A stretch of 64,000 bases of DNA from Micromonospora sp. WMMD1155 (GCF_029581275.1 NZ_CP120742.1:6262501-6326500), one strand, 5' to 3'. Counted from the first letter of the stretch, positions 1-11,263 are shown. The notes: a model not told the origin generated them from the sequence alone. Translations and numbers: made by a program.

Positions 1-687
1 AACGTGTTCGTCTTCGCCCTGCTCTTCGGCTACTTCCAGGTACCGCCCGGCTACCAGCACAAGGTGCTGTTCTGGGGGGTCGTGGGGGCGCTCGTCTTCC
101 GTCTGCTGTTCATCTTCGCCGGTGCCGAGTTGCTGGACCGGCTCACCTGGGCCGGGTTCGTGCTGGGCGCGTTCCTGATCTGGACCGGCTGGCGGCTCGC
201 CGTACGCGGGAAGCCGGACGTCGACCCGGAACGCAACGTCGCGGTCCGGCTGTTCCGGAGGCTGGTACCCACCGACGCGCGCTACCACGGCGACCGGTTC
301 ACGGCCCGGGTGGCCGACCGGCGTGTCGCGACGCTGCTGCTGGTGGCGCTCGTCGCCATCGAGGCCACCGACGTGGTGTTCGCCATCGACTCGGTGGCGG
401 CGATCCTCGCCATCACCACGAACACCTTCCTGGTCTGGACGGCCACCGCGTTCGCCGTGCTGGGACTGCGCAGCCTCTACTTCTGCCTCGCCGGTCTGCT
501 GCGCCATTTCGGCTACCTGCGGTACGGGCTGGCGTTCCTGCTGGCCTTCGCCGGGTTGAAGCTCATCCTCGCCGAGACGCCGGTGGGCAAACTGCCGGTC
601 TGGTTGACCCTCGCGGTGGTGGTGCTGACCCTGGTGATCGCCATCGGCGCCAGCGTCCTCGCCGCGCGACGCGCCCCGGCCGGCTGA
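1..687 (+). CDS. TerC-family integral membrane protein, 5' end outside window
   Basis: The window opens inside this gene. The frame is open from base 1, and the GTG at 4 has no visible start context, so the N-terminus is missing. The visible part is strongly hydrophobic, with about six membrane segments. The stretch EATDVVFAIDSVAAI near residue 120 is the TerC hallmark, with acidic residues inside a membrane helix. Family knowledge: TerC/Alx/MeeF-type proteins are linked to tellurite resistance and to manganese export. Which role applies here cannot be read from sequence. The gene ends 9 bases before the convergent metal-receptor-like gene. Confidence 0.85.
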   Translation, partial: NVFVFALLFGYFQVPPGYQHKVLFWGVVGALVFRLLFIFAGAELLDRLTWAGFVLGAFLIWTGWRLAVRGKPDVDPERNVAVRLFRRLVPTDARYHGDRFTARVADRRVATLLLVALVAIEATDVVFAIDSVAAILAITTNTFLVWTATAFAVLGLRSLYFCLAGLLRHFGYLRYGLAFLLAFAGLKLILAETPVGKLPVWLTLAVVVLTLVIAIGASVLAARRAPAG

Positions 688-696
688 CGCGTCGGG

Positions 697-1422
697 TCAA
701 CCGGCCCGTACCGGCCGGGACAGCTGGTCGGCCAGGAGCGCGGGCGCCTCGGCCAGCGAGGGGCCGTACCAGGTGAGGTGCCGGCCGGAAAGAAGGGCAC
801 ACGGTACGCCGGGGAACGCCTCGGGCCCGTCGTCCGCGGTGAACCGGTACGGCTCGTCGGGCAGCACCACCAGGTCGGGCTGCCGTTCGCGCAGCGCGGC
901 GATCGTGGGGCGGGGATAGCGCTCCGGGTGCTCGTCGTAGGCGTTGACCACGCCGAGTCGACGCAGCACGTCACCGGCGAACGTGTCGCCGCCGAGCACC
1001 ACCCACGGCCGCCGCCACACCGGCACCACCGCCCGGGCCGACGGTGTCGGCCGGGGTGGCTCGGCCCAGGCCCGCCTTGCGGCGCGCAGCCAGGTCGGCT
1101 CCGTCGGGGCACCCAGCTCTGTGAGCAGGTCGCCCAGCTCGGTCAACGCGCCGGCCACGGTGCGCGGATAGGTGACCCGCACCGGTACGCCGGCCGCCCG
1201 CAGCGCCTCCGCATCGGCCCGGCGGTTCTCCTCCACGTTGAGCAGCACCAGGTCCGGCCGCAACGCACGGACCCGGTCCAGGTCCGGGTACTTGCTGCCG
1301 CCGACCCGGGCGACGTCGAGCCCGGCCGGGTGACTGCACCAGTCGGTGGCCCCGACCAGCGCTCCGGGCAGGGTCAACGCCACCGCCTCGGTCAGTGACG
1401 GCACCAACGACACCACCCGCAT
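697..1422 (-). CDS. Helical-backbone metal-receptor / BtuF-like binding protein
   Basis: A 241-residue protein of the periplasmic-binding-protein class with a long helical backbone (COG0614; BtuF/FepB-type). It opens with MRVVSLVPSLTE, the usual first strand and helix of this clade, and carries the later motif PDLVLLNVEENR. No signal peptide or lipobox is visible, so unlike true BtuF it is probably cytoplasmic; such unsignalled members are common in actinobacteria. The ATG at 1422 is chosen over the in-frame GTG at 1440 because GGGAGGT lies just upstream of the ATG. No transporter genes flank it, so the ligand (cobalamin, haem or siderophore) is unknown. Confidence 0.75.
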   Translation of the reverse strand: MRVVSLVPSLTEAVALTLPGALVGATDWCSHPAGLDVARVGGSKYPDLDRVRALRPDLVLLNVEENRRADAEALRAAGVPVRVTYPRTVAGALTELGDLLTELGAPTEPTWLRAARRAWAEPPRPTPSARAVVPVWRRPWVVLGGDTFAGDVLRRLGVVNAYDEHPERYPRPTIAALRERQPDLVVLPDEPYRFTADDGPEAFPGVPCALLSGRHLTWYGPSLAEAPALLADQLSRPVRAG

Positions 1423-1471
1423 CCGCGTACCTCCCGGCACTCATCATGCCGGTCCGGTCCACGCGGCAGGG

Positions 1472-2035
1472 TCAGGGCGGGCCGGGTTCGATCCGGGCGG
1501 TCACGTCGAGGTGCGCGGGGGCGCAGCCGGCTGTCGTCGCGAACCGGCGGACCGCGGCGTCGACGTGCTCGCGTACGCCGTCGGTCGGTGTGCCGGCCGC
1601 CACCTCCACCCGGATCCACACGTCGGGTCGCTGCGGTACGCCGGTGAGCACCACCCGGGCGCGGCGTACCCCGCAGTCACCGGTGGTCAGGTCCCGCTCC
1701 AGCGCGCCGACCAGCACCTCGGTGGCCAGGCGGGTACGGCCGGGGCGGTGGCCGGGGTGGCTCAGCACGCCGCGTAGCGCCCGGCGGGGTCGGCGCAGCT
1801 CACCCGCCAGCAGGCGCTGCCCGGCCAGCGCGGCGACCACTCCGGTGACCGCCGCGGCCAGCGTGCTCCACGGCGCGGCCGTCCGCCACGCGTCGAGGAG
1901 CGCCGGTCCGAGCAGTGTCGCGTGCGGATCGTCGGCGGGCAGCGTCCTGACGCTGACCCACAGCGCGGTCGTCCCGAACGCCACCAGCACCAGCGCGACG
2001 ATCGTCCACAGCAGGCGGTGTGCGGCGTCGGTCAT
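1472..2035 (-). CDS. AmaP-like alkaline-shock membrane anchor protein
   Basis: A 187-residue protein with two N-terminal membrane helices (about residues 8-28 and 52-72) followed by a soluble domain rich in Arg and Val. This layout matches AmaP, which anchors Asp23 at the membrane in Gram-positive bacteria. The ATG overlaps the stop of the upstream Asp23/DUF6286 gene (ATGA), so the two are translationally coupled. That partnership is the main support for the call, because sequence conservation in AmaP is low. Probable role: envelope stress or cell-wall homeostasis. Confidence 0.7.
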   Translation of the reverse strand: MTDAAHRLLWTIVALVLVAFGTTALWVSVRTLPADDPHATLLGPALLDAWRTAAPWSTLAAAVTGVVAALAGQRLLAGELRRPRRALRGVLSHPGHRPGRTRLATEVLVGALERDLTTGDCGVRRARVVLTGVPQRPDVWIRVEVAAGTPTDGVREHVDAAVRRFATTAGCAPAHLDVTARIEPGPP

Positions 2036-3117
2036 GCCGGCCGCCGCCGGGTCCGCAGCCGGACCTCGATCCGGCCGGTACGGGGTGAGGCGAGGCGACG
2101 CAGCTCCTGGCGTACGGCGAACTCGACCTCCGTACGGGCTGCGGGGTCGCCCGTGGCGTGCACCCGGGGGCGCCACGTGTCTCCGCGTCGCCGGACGCGC
2201 ACCCGTGCCCGGCGGACGCCGGGCACGGTCCCGACCGCGCCGGTCAGCCGGCGTTCCACACACCGTCTGCGAAAATGCCAGCCGTCCCGCTCATCGATCC
2301 GCAGCCGGGACGGTGTCCAGCGGCGCAGTTGGGCGACCAGGATGACCAGGCCCAGCAGGACGGTCGTCCCGGCTCCGACGCGGACCTCCGGGTCGGGCCA
2401 CCGGGTCGTGGTCAGCGCGTCGTACCAGCCGGTGGGGGCGAGCGACGCCGGGCGGCCCAGCGTGACCAGCAGCGCCTGCACGGCCAGCAGCACACCACCG
2501 GTCAGCAGCGCGACGGCCAGCAGGGTCGAGGCCGCACGGTTGACGACGCGCATGCCGGCCTCCGACCAGCGGACCGGCCGACCCGTGGGGGCGTCGTGCG
2601 CTCCGGGGACGATCAGGTCGACCACGGTGATGGTCACGGCGGCCACGGTGAGTCCGGTTCCGGCGGCCACCCGGTCGGCGACGGCGGCCCGGACCGCCTC
2701 GGCGACGACCGGCACGCCGTACCCGTAGGTGGTGACCAGGTGCAGGTCGAGTCCCACGGACCGGTCGACCAGCCGGACGGTGGCCGGGTGGACGCCGCTG
2801 ACGCCGGGCACCTGGCGAGCCGCGTCGACCGCGATCCGTGCGACGTCCGCCGTCACTTCGGTCTGCTGCGGGGTACGCCTGCTGCGGGTGCCGTCGCCGG
2901 GGCTCCCGGCGTTCGGCGTGGAGCCGGCCGTCAGGGCGGACGGGCCGACGGCCACGGGTCGTGGTGGCAGTCGATGGTGGCGTCCCGTTCGATCGGCGCG
3001 GGGGCGTCGGAGGATGGTCGGATCACCGGACTGTCCCGGGCGACGGGCGCGGCGCGGGTCGTCCCGACGCTGGCGGGCGCCCCGACCGGCGCGGGTGCCG
3101 AGCTGCTGTCGCGACAT
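2032..3117 (-). CDS. Asp23/Gls24 envelope-stress protein fused in frame to DUF6286
   Basis: One open frame of 361 residues holds what are usually two genes. Residues 1-85 are Arg/Pro-rich and disordered. Residues 86-180 form an Asp23/Gls24 domain (TEVTADVARIAVDAA, then PGVSGV and later DLHLVTTYGYGVP). From Met189 (ATG at 2553) a DUF6286-like domain starts, with two membrane helices. The ATG at 3117 has a strong GGAGG five bases upstream. The internal ATG at 2553 also has GGAGG at the same spacing, so a separate DUF6286 product could be made from the same frame. The downstream AmaP-like gene overlaps by four bases. Confidence 0.75.
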   Translation of the reverse strand: MSRQQLGTRAGRGARQRRDDPRRARRPGQSGDPTILRRPRADRTGRHHRLPPRPVAVGPSALTAGSTPNAGSPGDGTRSRRTPQQTEVTADVARIAVDAARQVPGVSGVHPATVRLVDRSVGLDLHLVTTYGYGVPVVAEAVRAAVADRVAAGTGLTVAAVTITVVDLIVPGAHDAPTGRPVRWSEAGMRVVNRAASTLLAVALLTGGVLLAVQALLVTLGRPASLAPTGWYDALTTTRWPDPEVRVGAGTTVLLGLVILVAQLRRWTPSRLRIDERDGWHFRRRCVERRLTGAVGTVPGVRRARVRVRRRGDTWRPRVHATGDPAARTEVEFAVRQELRRLASPRTGRIEVRLRTRRRPA

Positions 3118-3323
3118 GCTGACCTCCCCGGCCGGTTCGCTACCGGCGACTCCGCTGGATACACCTCAGCGGAGTCCCCGGAACGCCGCTTCGGTGTGAC
3201 GTGGCTCACAGATGTAACCCGGCCGGTGGCCGACCGGCGCGGTCAGGGCGCCGCCGAGGCGTACACCATGATCGACCGCCTAGACTCGGCCCGGCTCGAC
3301 CGACCGGCGGATGGATCAGGCAG

Positions 3324-4205
3324 ATGACGAGCATCGGCAGCGACGACCGCGGTTGGCTGCGGGCGGTATCCGCCGACGGCGGACGCGACACGCTGACCAG
3401 CCGCGCCGGCCAGCGGGTCCACGCGAACCGTCGGCTCAGTGACCTGGTCCAGGGGCGCCCGCCCGGTGTCACCGGCAGTCAGTGGAGTTCCGCCAGCCGG
3501 GCCGGCTTCGACTTCGTGGTCTGCGCAGCCGACACCGGCCGCGCGGTCGTCGCCGTGGAGATCGGCCCGGTCGCGCCCGCCGGCTCCGCCGAGCAGCGCG
3601 TGGAGCGGCTGAAGGACGCGGTGAGCGCGGCCGTCGGCCTGCCCGTGCTGCGGATCGGTTCGCCGACCCTGCGGGCGCCCGAGCACGGGCGTCGCCTCGT
3701 GGAGTACGTGATCGACGCCCGCGCCTACGTCGCGGGCGGTGCCGGAGCGACTCCCTCCGGCGACGAGCCGGTCCCGACGGGCTTCCGGGACATCCTCGGT
3801 CGGCTGCCGGACGGTCGTACCGGCGCGGTCAACGACCTCGGCGCGCTGACCCGGGCGGCGGTGGTCGACGCCTACGTGGCCGGGCGGGTGGCCGACCCGA
3901 TCGTGCGCGGGCTGCACGTGCGGTGGGCGGACGGGTCGGCGCAGGGGTGGAGTTGGGTGCAGGTCCGACCCGACGCCTGCCTCGTCGAGCGGGTCTCGGT
4001 GACCGAGCACCGCTTCTCCTGCGGCATCGACCCGGCCCGGCTGGCCGAGGACCTCGCCACGGTCGCCGTCGGGGAGCGGCTGCGGGAGAACGCGTTCTCG
4101 GAGCTGGTGCCGCGCGCCGAGCTGACCGCGCAGATCGTCGCGCTCAGCCGGCGTCGCGATGAACTGGTCGGCGGTTTCGCCTTCGACCACCTCTGCGCCG
4201 ACTGA
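3324..4205 (+). CDS. DUF2726-type protein
   Basis: A 293-residue soluble protein transcribed away from the Asp23 operon. Residues 55-140 carry the pattern FDFVVC...AVVAVEIG...RLKDAVSAAVGLPVLRI. This resembles DUF2726, a small restriction-endonuclease-like fold in which the Asp and Glu lie on adjacent strands. Whether it cuts nucleic acid is unknown, and the usual catalytic lysine is not obvious. The C-terminal half is not recognised. The ATG is chosen because similarity starts soon after it and AGG lies upstream. A possible -10 element (TAGACT) lies near 3280. Confidence 0.6.
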   Translation: MTSIGSDDRGWLRAVSADGGRDTLTSRAGQRVHANRRLSDLVQGRPPGVTGSQWSSASRAGFDFVVCAADTGRAVVAVEIGPVAPAGSAEQRVERLKDAVSAAVGLPVLRIGSPTLRAPEHGRRLVEYVIDARAYVAGGAGATPSGDEPVPTGFRDILGRLPDGRTGAVNDLGALTRAAVVDAYVAGRVADPIVRGLHVRWADGSAQGWSWVQVRPDACLVERVSVTEHRFSCGIDPARLAEDLATVAVGERLRENAFSELVPRAELTAQIVALSRRRDELVGGFAFDHLCAD

Positions 4206-4500
4206 CGCCCCACCCGTTCCACCTGCTGATTCACCGCCGCGCACCGGCTCCGTGTCGGGTCGCGGCAATTTCCTGTGAACCGGTTGAACCTTCCCGGTCG
4301 CCGCCCCGTACTCCTGCGCGAATGAACAGGATCTCCCCACTCGCGTCGTCGGGACCCGGGGACGGTGTGGAAAGGGCATCGTCGGCCATCGACGCATTAC
4401 CGGGTAGGTCACGGTGGTCGCCGCCGTGGCGTGCCATCTCACATCCGTCGGTCCGCCGAGGGCAGGAATCCACTACCGGATCGAGAAGGAGAGCAATTCG
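4206..4500. other. Intergenic region with no gene
   Basis: About 295 bases between the DUF2726 gene and the secreted protein gene. I see no convincing ORF or strong hairpin. The ribosome-binding site of the downstream gene (AAGGAGAG) lies at its right end. It presumably contains that gene's promoter. Confidence 0.4.
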
Positions 4501-5748
4501 ATGCGCAGGTCCACACGGGCGCGCCGGTCACCCGGCAACGCGCGGAGCAAGCGTCTGCTGGCCGTTGTCGGCACGCTCGCGGTCTTCGGCGGAGTCGTCG
4601 CCGTGACCCAGATTTCGTCGGCCCAGGACCGGCGGACCAATAAGCCCCGCCCGGCCGCCGGGCAGTGCGTGGAACCGAGCCCTGGCGCGACCGCGCCGAC
4701 CGGTGGCGGTTCCACCAGCCGGACCTGGCAGAACGGTCGGTGGGTGCGCAACCACTGGGGTGACGGGCAGCAGTCGGTGCCCGAGTGTGAGGACGGCAAG
4801 GACGGCACCGTCGGCACCGGCACGGCCATCGCCTGCCCGGACGTGACGGCCAAGCTGCCGCAGGTGCCGGACCGGGCGCGGGCCGAGGTGGACCGCAACC
4901 TCGCCCAGCTGCAGGCGCAGATCGCCGAGGCGGACCGCCGCCTCGCCACCGAGGGCGACAAGGGTGAGGCGTTCATCCGCAACGCCATCCTGCAGCCGTT
5001 GGCCGGCAAGCGGCGCGCGGTGTTGGACCGCATCACGACCGCTATCGACCGGGTCGGTCCTCGACCGCAGGGCCTCGCGGAACTCGCCCAGTGCACGGTG
5101 CAGCCGACCAACAACGGTGGCGGCAACAACGGCAGTGGCAGCACCCCGACCCCCACCACCAGCACCGGCGGTAACAACGGTGGCGGCAACGCCCCGGGGG
5201 CCGGTCTCGGCGTACTGGCCAACGACTGCGACGAGAGCCGCCTCCAGCCGCACGACGGCTTCCAGAACGGCAACCGCTGCGTGAGCACCGAGTTCGGTGA
5301 GGTCGGCGCCGCCGCGAACAACCCGTCGCTGCTCATCACCCAGTTCCCCCAGCAGGTCGGCCAGAACCAGGCCTTCACCCTGCGGGTCAGCACCCGCAAC
5401 CTGGTCCGCGACCGCTTCCTGGCGGCCGGTCAGGGCGGCTACTACGTGGAGAGCTCGCTGCTCAACGCGCAGGGCCTGGTCCGGGGTCACTTCCACACCG
5501 CCTGCCGGATGCTGGACAGCCTGACCACGCCGCCGGAGCCGCAGGAGGTGCCGGCGTTCTTCGTCGCGACCGAGGACGGCCGCGGCGGGGCCCAGCCCGA
5601 CGAGGTGACCATCCAGGTTCCGGGTCTGCCGGAGTCCGGCACCGCGCAGTGCTCCGTCTGGGCCGGTGACGGCTCGCACCGTCTGCCGATGATGGAGCGC
5701 GCCAACCAGACCCCGGCGTTCGACTCGGTGCGCATCACCGTCAACTGA
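4501..5748 (+). CDS. Secreted or membrane-anchored protein with coiled coil and C-terminal beta domain
   Basis: A 415-residue exported protein of unknown function. An Arg-rich N-terminus and one hydrophobic segment (about residues 19-36) form a signal peptide or anchor. Residues 120-195 are charged and helical (AEVDRNLAQLQAQIAEADRR) and probably coiled coil. A Gly/Asn/Thr linker around residues 203-235 separates this from a C-terminal, probably beta-rich domain that contains several cysteines, which may be disulfide-bonded after export. The ATG follows GAGAAGGAGAG. The gene is monocistronic and ends in a strong hairpin. Confidence 0.75.
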   Translation: MRRSTRARRSPGNARSKRLLAVVGTLAVFGGVVAVTQISSAQDRRTNKPRPAAGQCVEPSPGATAPTGGGSTSRTWQNGRWVRNHWGDGQQSVPECEDGKDGTVGTGTAIACPDVTAKLPQVPDRARAEVDRNLAQLQAQIAEADRRLATEGDKGEAFIRNAILQPLAGKRRAVLDRITTAIDRVGPRPQGLAELAQCTVQPTNNGGGNNGSGSTPTPTTSTGGNNGGGNAPGAGLGVLANDCDESRLQPHDGFQNGNRCVSTEFGEVGAAANNPSLLITQFPQQVGQNQAFTLRVSTRNLVRDRFLAAGQGGYYVESSLLNAQGLVRGHFHTACRMLDSLTTPPEPQEVPAFFVATEDGRGGAQPDEVTIQVPGLPESGTAQCSVWAGDGSHRLPMMERANQTPAFDSVRITVN

Positions 5749-5762
5749 CCGGACGTACCGAA

Positions 5763-5808
5763 GGCGGCCGGCCACCCGGGGGCGACGATCCCCGGGTGGC
5801 CGGCCGCC
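5763..5808 (+). terminator. Strong hairpin terminator after the secreted-protein gene
   Basis: Perfect 19-base arms (5763-5781 and 5790-5808) around an 8-base loop, starting 14 bases after the stop. No U-tract follows, which is usual for actinobacterial terminators. Confidence 0.8.
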
Positions 5809-5836
5809 GCGTCGTCAGGGTCACCCGGACAAGCCG

Positions 5837-5868
5837 ACGGGGCCCCGCCGTTTCCGGCAGGGCCCCGT
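5837..5868 (-). terminator. Hairpin terminator downstream of lsr2
   Basis: A near-perfect stem (ACGGGGCCC...GGGCCCCGT with inner GCCG/CGGC pairing) just past the lsr2 stop on the minus strand. It lies back to back with the terminator of the convergent gene. Confidence 0.65.
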
Positions 5869-5882
5869 GGTCGACTCGCGCG

Positions 5883-6230
5883 TCAGCGGCTCTTGTACGC
5901 CTCGACGACCTCGACCGGGATCCGACCCCGTTCGGAAATCTTGTAGCCGTTCTTGACGGCCCATTCCCGGATTGCTCGGTTCTGCTCCCGATCCATTCCC
6001 GCGCCGGAGGGTCGCCCCGGACGCCGGACCGAGCGGGCGCTCTCGACCGGGCCGCGCCCGATACGCCGACCCGCATTGATGTAGGGATCCAGTGCCTTAC
6101 GCAGGACGCCGGCATTCTCGTCCGAGACGTCGATGGTGTAGGCGACGCCGTCGAGGCTGAACTCGACCGTGCGATCGGCCTTCCCGCCGTCGAGGTCGTC
6201 GGTCAGGACCGTGATTACTTTTCTCGCCAT
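5883..6230 (-). CDS. lsr2: Lsr2-family nucleoid-associated protein
   Basis: A 115-residue protein with the two-part Lsr2 layout. The N-terminal dimerisation domain starts [16 protein letters not shown] and continues with the sheet [18 protein letters not shown] basic linker rich in Arg, Gly and Pro leads to a C-terminal DNA-binding domain, [19 protein letters not shown], which holds the AT-hook-like RGR loop that enters the minor groove. Family knowledge: Lsr2 is the actinobacterial H-NS analogue and silences AT-rich, often foreign, DNA. Its length is typical. It is monocistronic. Confidence 0.95.
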   Translation of the reverse strand: MARKVITVLTDDLDGGKADRTVEFSLDGVAYTIDVSDENAGVLRKALDPYINAGRRIGRGPVESARSVRRPGRPSGAGMDREQNRAIREWAVKNGYKISERGRIPVEVVEAYKSR

Positions 6231-6374
6231 TGCCGATTACTCCCTGTGTGCGGCGGGATGTGTCCAAAGTCTGACCTATCACCCCGGTAATCCGCAACAA
6301 TATGCCTCCCATTCATTCGGCGCGTCGCGATTCCGTTACCGAGCAAAACCGTGAATCGGGGCGATGAAGGAGCC

Positions 6375-6998
6375 TCATTCGCCGAGAAGGCCGGCGTGCC
6401 CGGCGATGGCCGCCGCCTCGGCCCGGTTGGAAACCCGCAACTTACGCAGCAGCGCGGCGGTCATTCGTTTCACCGTCCGCTCCGAGACATGCAGATCGTC
6501 GGCGATGTCGACGGTGTTGCGGCCGGACGCGATCGCCCGCAGCAGCCGACGTTCCTCGCCGTCCAGGTCGACGGCGGTCATGCGGGTGGGCCGCAGCATG
6601 GCGTGCAGCAACTCGGTCGGCAGCACCGCCCACCCGTCGAGGACCGCCCGCAACGGGGGCAGCAGCGCCTCCGGTTCGCTGGTCTTCGGCAGGAACCCCT
6701 CCGCGCCGGCCCGCAGCGCCTCCAGCGCCGGTGCCGGATCGGCCGAACCGGACATCGCGACCACGCGTACCCGGGGGGTGGTCCGGCGGATCGCGGCCAC
6801 CGCCCGGATGCCCCCGGGCGGTGGCATGTGCAGGTCGACGAGGGCCAGGTCGGGGCGGCACCGACCGACGAGCGCCGCGGCGGCGGCGGCGTCGCCGGTC
6901 GAGGCGACCACCTCGGCCCGGCCGCCGGTGCTGACGGGGAGCAGCAGTTCGAGGCCGCGGACGAAGAGGGGGTGATCGTCCACGACGACGATTCGCAT
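6375..6998 (-). CDS. NarL/LuxR-type response regulator
   Basis: A 207-residue regulator with an N-terminal receiver domain (MRIVVVDDHP; phospho-acceptor Asp55 in LVDLHMPP; conserved Lys in GFLPK) and a C-terminal LuxR helix-turn-helix (VDIADDLHVSERTVKRM). The ATG at 6998 is where receiver homology begins; the longer upstream frame has no such homology. It is divergent from the histidine kinase at 7082, and the 83-base gap would hold both promoters. The two genes probably form a two-component pair. Confidence 0.88.
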   Translation of the reverse strand: MRIVVVDDHPLFVRGLELLLPVSTGGRAEVVASTGDAAAAAALVGRCRPDLALVDLHMPPPGGIRAVAAIRRTTPRVRVVAMSGSADPAPALEALRAGAEGFLPKTSEPEALLPPLRAVLDGWAVLPTELLHAMLRPTRMTAVDLDGEERRLLRAIASGRNTVDIADDLHVSERTVKRMTAALLRKLRVSNRAEAAAIAGHAGLLGE

Positions 6999-7081
6999 GG
7001 TGGAGGCTCCCGGCATGTCTGCGCCGTTCCCCAGCGGGTACCGATCATGCGGGTACGCACCGAACGAGGGGAGTCGGGTGG

Positions 7082-7813
7082 ATGCGCGCACGCCAGGGTC
7101 TGCGGGACCTGCTGCGAGGGTTGCGCCGGATCGAGCCCGCTTCGGGTGACCTGCGAGCACCGCTCGCCGATTCGGAGTTGCTGTTGCGGGTGTTGTGCCA
7201 CGAGTTCCGTACGCCGATCAGCACCCTGACCTCGCTCACCCGCGCGCTGGCCGACGAGCACCGCGAGTTGACCGGCGCCGACCGGCGGGCGATCACCGAG
7301 TTGTGCCGCGACCAGGCCGTGCACCTGCAGAGCCTGCTGCGCGACGCGGCCGCCGGCACCGGCGCGCTGGCGCCGGCGCCCCAGCCGGAGCCGACCGTCC
7401 CGCTCGCGGACATCCTGCGCGAGGCCGCCGCGCTGGTGCCGGCCGACCGGCGGCGGGTGCGGGCCACCCGGCTGGCGGGCTCCTGCCCGGTGCCCGCCAG
7501 CCGGATCCGTCAGGTGCTCGTCAACCTGGTGGAGAACGCGCTGCGGCACGGGCCGCCGCAGGGCCAGGTCGGGCTGTACGCCACACTGCGGGGCTCCGGT
7601 CTGAGCGTGCTGGTGACCGACGAGGGCCGCGTGGACGACGCGCTGCTGGTCGCGTTGCGCTGCCCGGCCCCGGCGGTGGGGATGTCCGGGTTGGGGCTGT
7701 GGATCGTCCGGCGGTTGCTCGCGGTGGACGGGGGAGCGCTGCGGGCGCATCGGCTGCGACCGCGCGGGGTGGCGCTGGAGGTGCTGCTTCCGGCGGCTCG
7801 TCCGGCGCGCTGA
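7082..7813 (+). CDS. Soluble sensor histidine kinase
   Basis: A 243-residue kinase with no membrane helix and no recognisable sensor domain. Phospho-acceptor His40 lies in LCHEFRTPIST. The N box is VLVNLVENALRHG and the G box is GMSGLGLWIVRRLL; the second ATP-lid glycine box is reduced. Lacking a sensor, it probably reads a cytoplasmic signal or a partner protein. GAGGGGAG precedes the ATG. It sits divergent to the response regulator and upstream of the catalase gene with an 83-base gap. Confidence 0.85.
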   Translation: MRARQGLRDLLRGLRRIEPASGDLRAPLADSELLLRVLCHEFRTPISTLTSLTRALADEHRELTGADRRAITELCRDQAVHLQSLLRDAAAGTGALAPAPQPEPTVPLADILREAAALVPADRRRVRATRLAGSCPVPASRIRQVLVNLVENALRHGPPQGQVGLYATLRGSGLSVLVTDEGRVDDALLVALRCPAPAVGMSGLGLWIVRRLLAVDGGALRAHRLRPRGVALEVLLPAARPAR

Positions 7814-7896
7814 CCCCACCGGGACACGGGTTGGCCCGGCCGGGTCAGCGAGCGGGGAACGGCCGCAATGCCAACGTCCCAGACCCAGGGGGTCAG

Positions 7897-8742
7897 ATGT
7901 TCAGTCACGTCAAGGACCTGCAGTTCGAGGCCAAACCGGACGGGCCGGACGCCGCGTTCGCCCGCCGCCTGCAGGAGGTGCTCGGCGGCAAGTGGGGCGA
8001 GATGACGGTCGCCAACCAGTACCTGTTCCAGGGTTGGAACTGTCGGTTGCCCGGCAAGTACAAGGACCTGCTGCTCGACGTCGGCACCGAGGAGATGGGC
8101 CACGTCGAGATGATCGTCACGATGATCACCCGGCTGTTGGACAGCGCGCCGCTGTCGCTGTCGGAGGGCATCGCGGAGGATCCCGGTGGGGCGGCGATCT
8201 ACGCCGGCTCGAACCCGGCGCACTTCATCCACGGTGGTGGTGGCGCGTTGCCCGCCGACTCCAACGGGGTGCCCTGGAACGGTGCGTTCATCACCGCGAG
8301 CGGCAACCTGCTGGCCGATTTCCAGCTCAACGTCACCGCCGAGGCGCAGGGTCGGCTCCAGGTCGCCCGGCTGTTCCAGATGACCGACGACCCGGGCGTC
8401 AAGCAGATGCTGCGCTTCCTGCTGGCCCGCGACACGATGCACCAGAACATGTGGCTGGCGGCGATCGAGCAGCTCAAGGAGGACGGGCTGGAGGACATGC
8501 CGGTGCCGGAGGCGTTCCCGGACTCCGGTGACCTCACCGAGGAGTACGGCTACACGTACCTCGGGTTCTCCTCGGGTGCCGACGCGGCGCAGGGGCGTTG
8601 GGCGTCCGGACCGTCGCCGGACGGCAAGGGCGAGTTCCGGTACGACGACGACCCGCGAGCGAACGCCCCGGAGCCGGTGCTGCCGCCCGGGGACCCACGG
8701 CTGTACGGCACCAACCCGGGGGCTGCCGGAGCGCTCACCTGA
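7897..8742 (+). CDS. Manganese (non-haem) catalase
   Basis: A 281-residue dimanganese catalase of the ferritin-like fold. Metal-ligand motifs are visible in the first pair of helices (Glu35 in GEMTVANQYLFQ; Glu66 and His69 in TEEMGHVEM) and in the second pair (NVTAEAQGRLQVARL and RDTMHQNMW). It converts hydrogen peroxide to water and oxygen in the cytoplasm. The C-terminal tail (about residues 225-281) is polar and Gly/Pro-rich, as in other Mn catalases. It follows the histidine kinase on the same strand. Confidence 0.93.
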   Translation: MFSHVKDLQFEAKPDGPDAAFARRLQEVLGGKWGEMTVANQYLFQGWNCRLPGKYKDLLLDVGTEEMGHVEMIVTMITRLLDSAPLSLSEGIAEDPGGAAIYAGSNPAHFIHGGGGALPADSNGVPWNGAFITASGNLLADFQLNVTAEAQGRLQVARLFQMTDDPGVKQMLRFLLARDTMHQNMWLAAIEQLKEDGLEDMPVPEAFPDSGDLTEEYGYTYLGFSSGADAAQGRWASGPSPDGKGEFRYDDDPRANAPEPVLPPGDPRLYGTNPGAAGALT

Positions 8743-8839
8743 GGTGTCCCGTCGGGTCGCCCGCCGCTGACGGACGGACCGACGGGTGCGCCGAGCAGTG
8801 GCGTGGGTCACAGAGCGGAACAAGGGGAACGCTTTGTTA

Positions 8840-8860
8840 CTTGAGCCAGACACGCTCAAC
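8840..8860 (+). promoter_or_regulatory. HAIR-type HspR operator upstream of lon
   Basis: CTTGAGC, seven bases, then GCTCAAC. This matches the HAIR consensus (CTTGAGT-N7-ACTCAAG) in all core positions and spacing. It lies 24-44 bases before the lon start, where a repressor would block initiation. Family knowledge: HspR represses dnaK, clpB and lon in streptomycetes. Confidence 0.85.
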
Positions 8861-8883
8861 TCAAACGTGATGGCAGGTGTTCG

Positions 8884-11214
<2,331 letters not shown>

Positions 11215-11226
11215 CCCTCCGACCGC

Positions 11227-11263
11227 GATGACCCCCGCCGTCCCCGTGACGGCGGGGGTCATC
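11227..11263 (+). terminator. lon terminator hairpin
   Basis: Perfect 16-base arms (GATGACCCCCGCCGTC and its complement) around a 5-base loop, starting 13 bases after the lon stop. Confidence 0.85.

Noticed and set aside
2158..3327. Long plus-strand frames over the Asp23 operon and similar antisense frames elsewhere
   Set aside because: These are shadows of the real genes caused by third-position GC bias. They lack homology and start signals.
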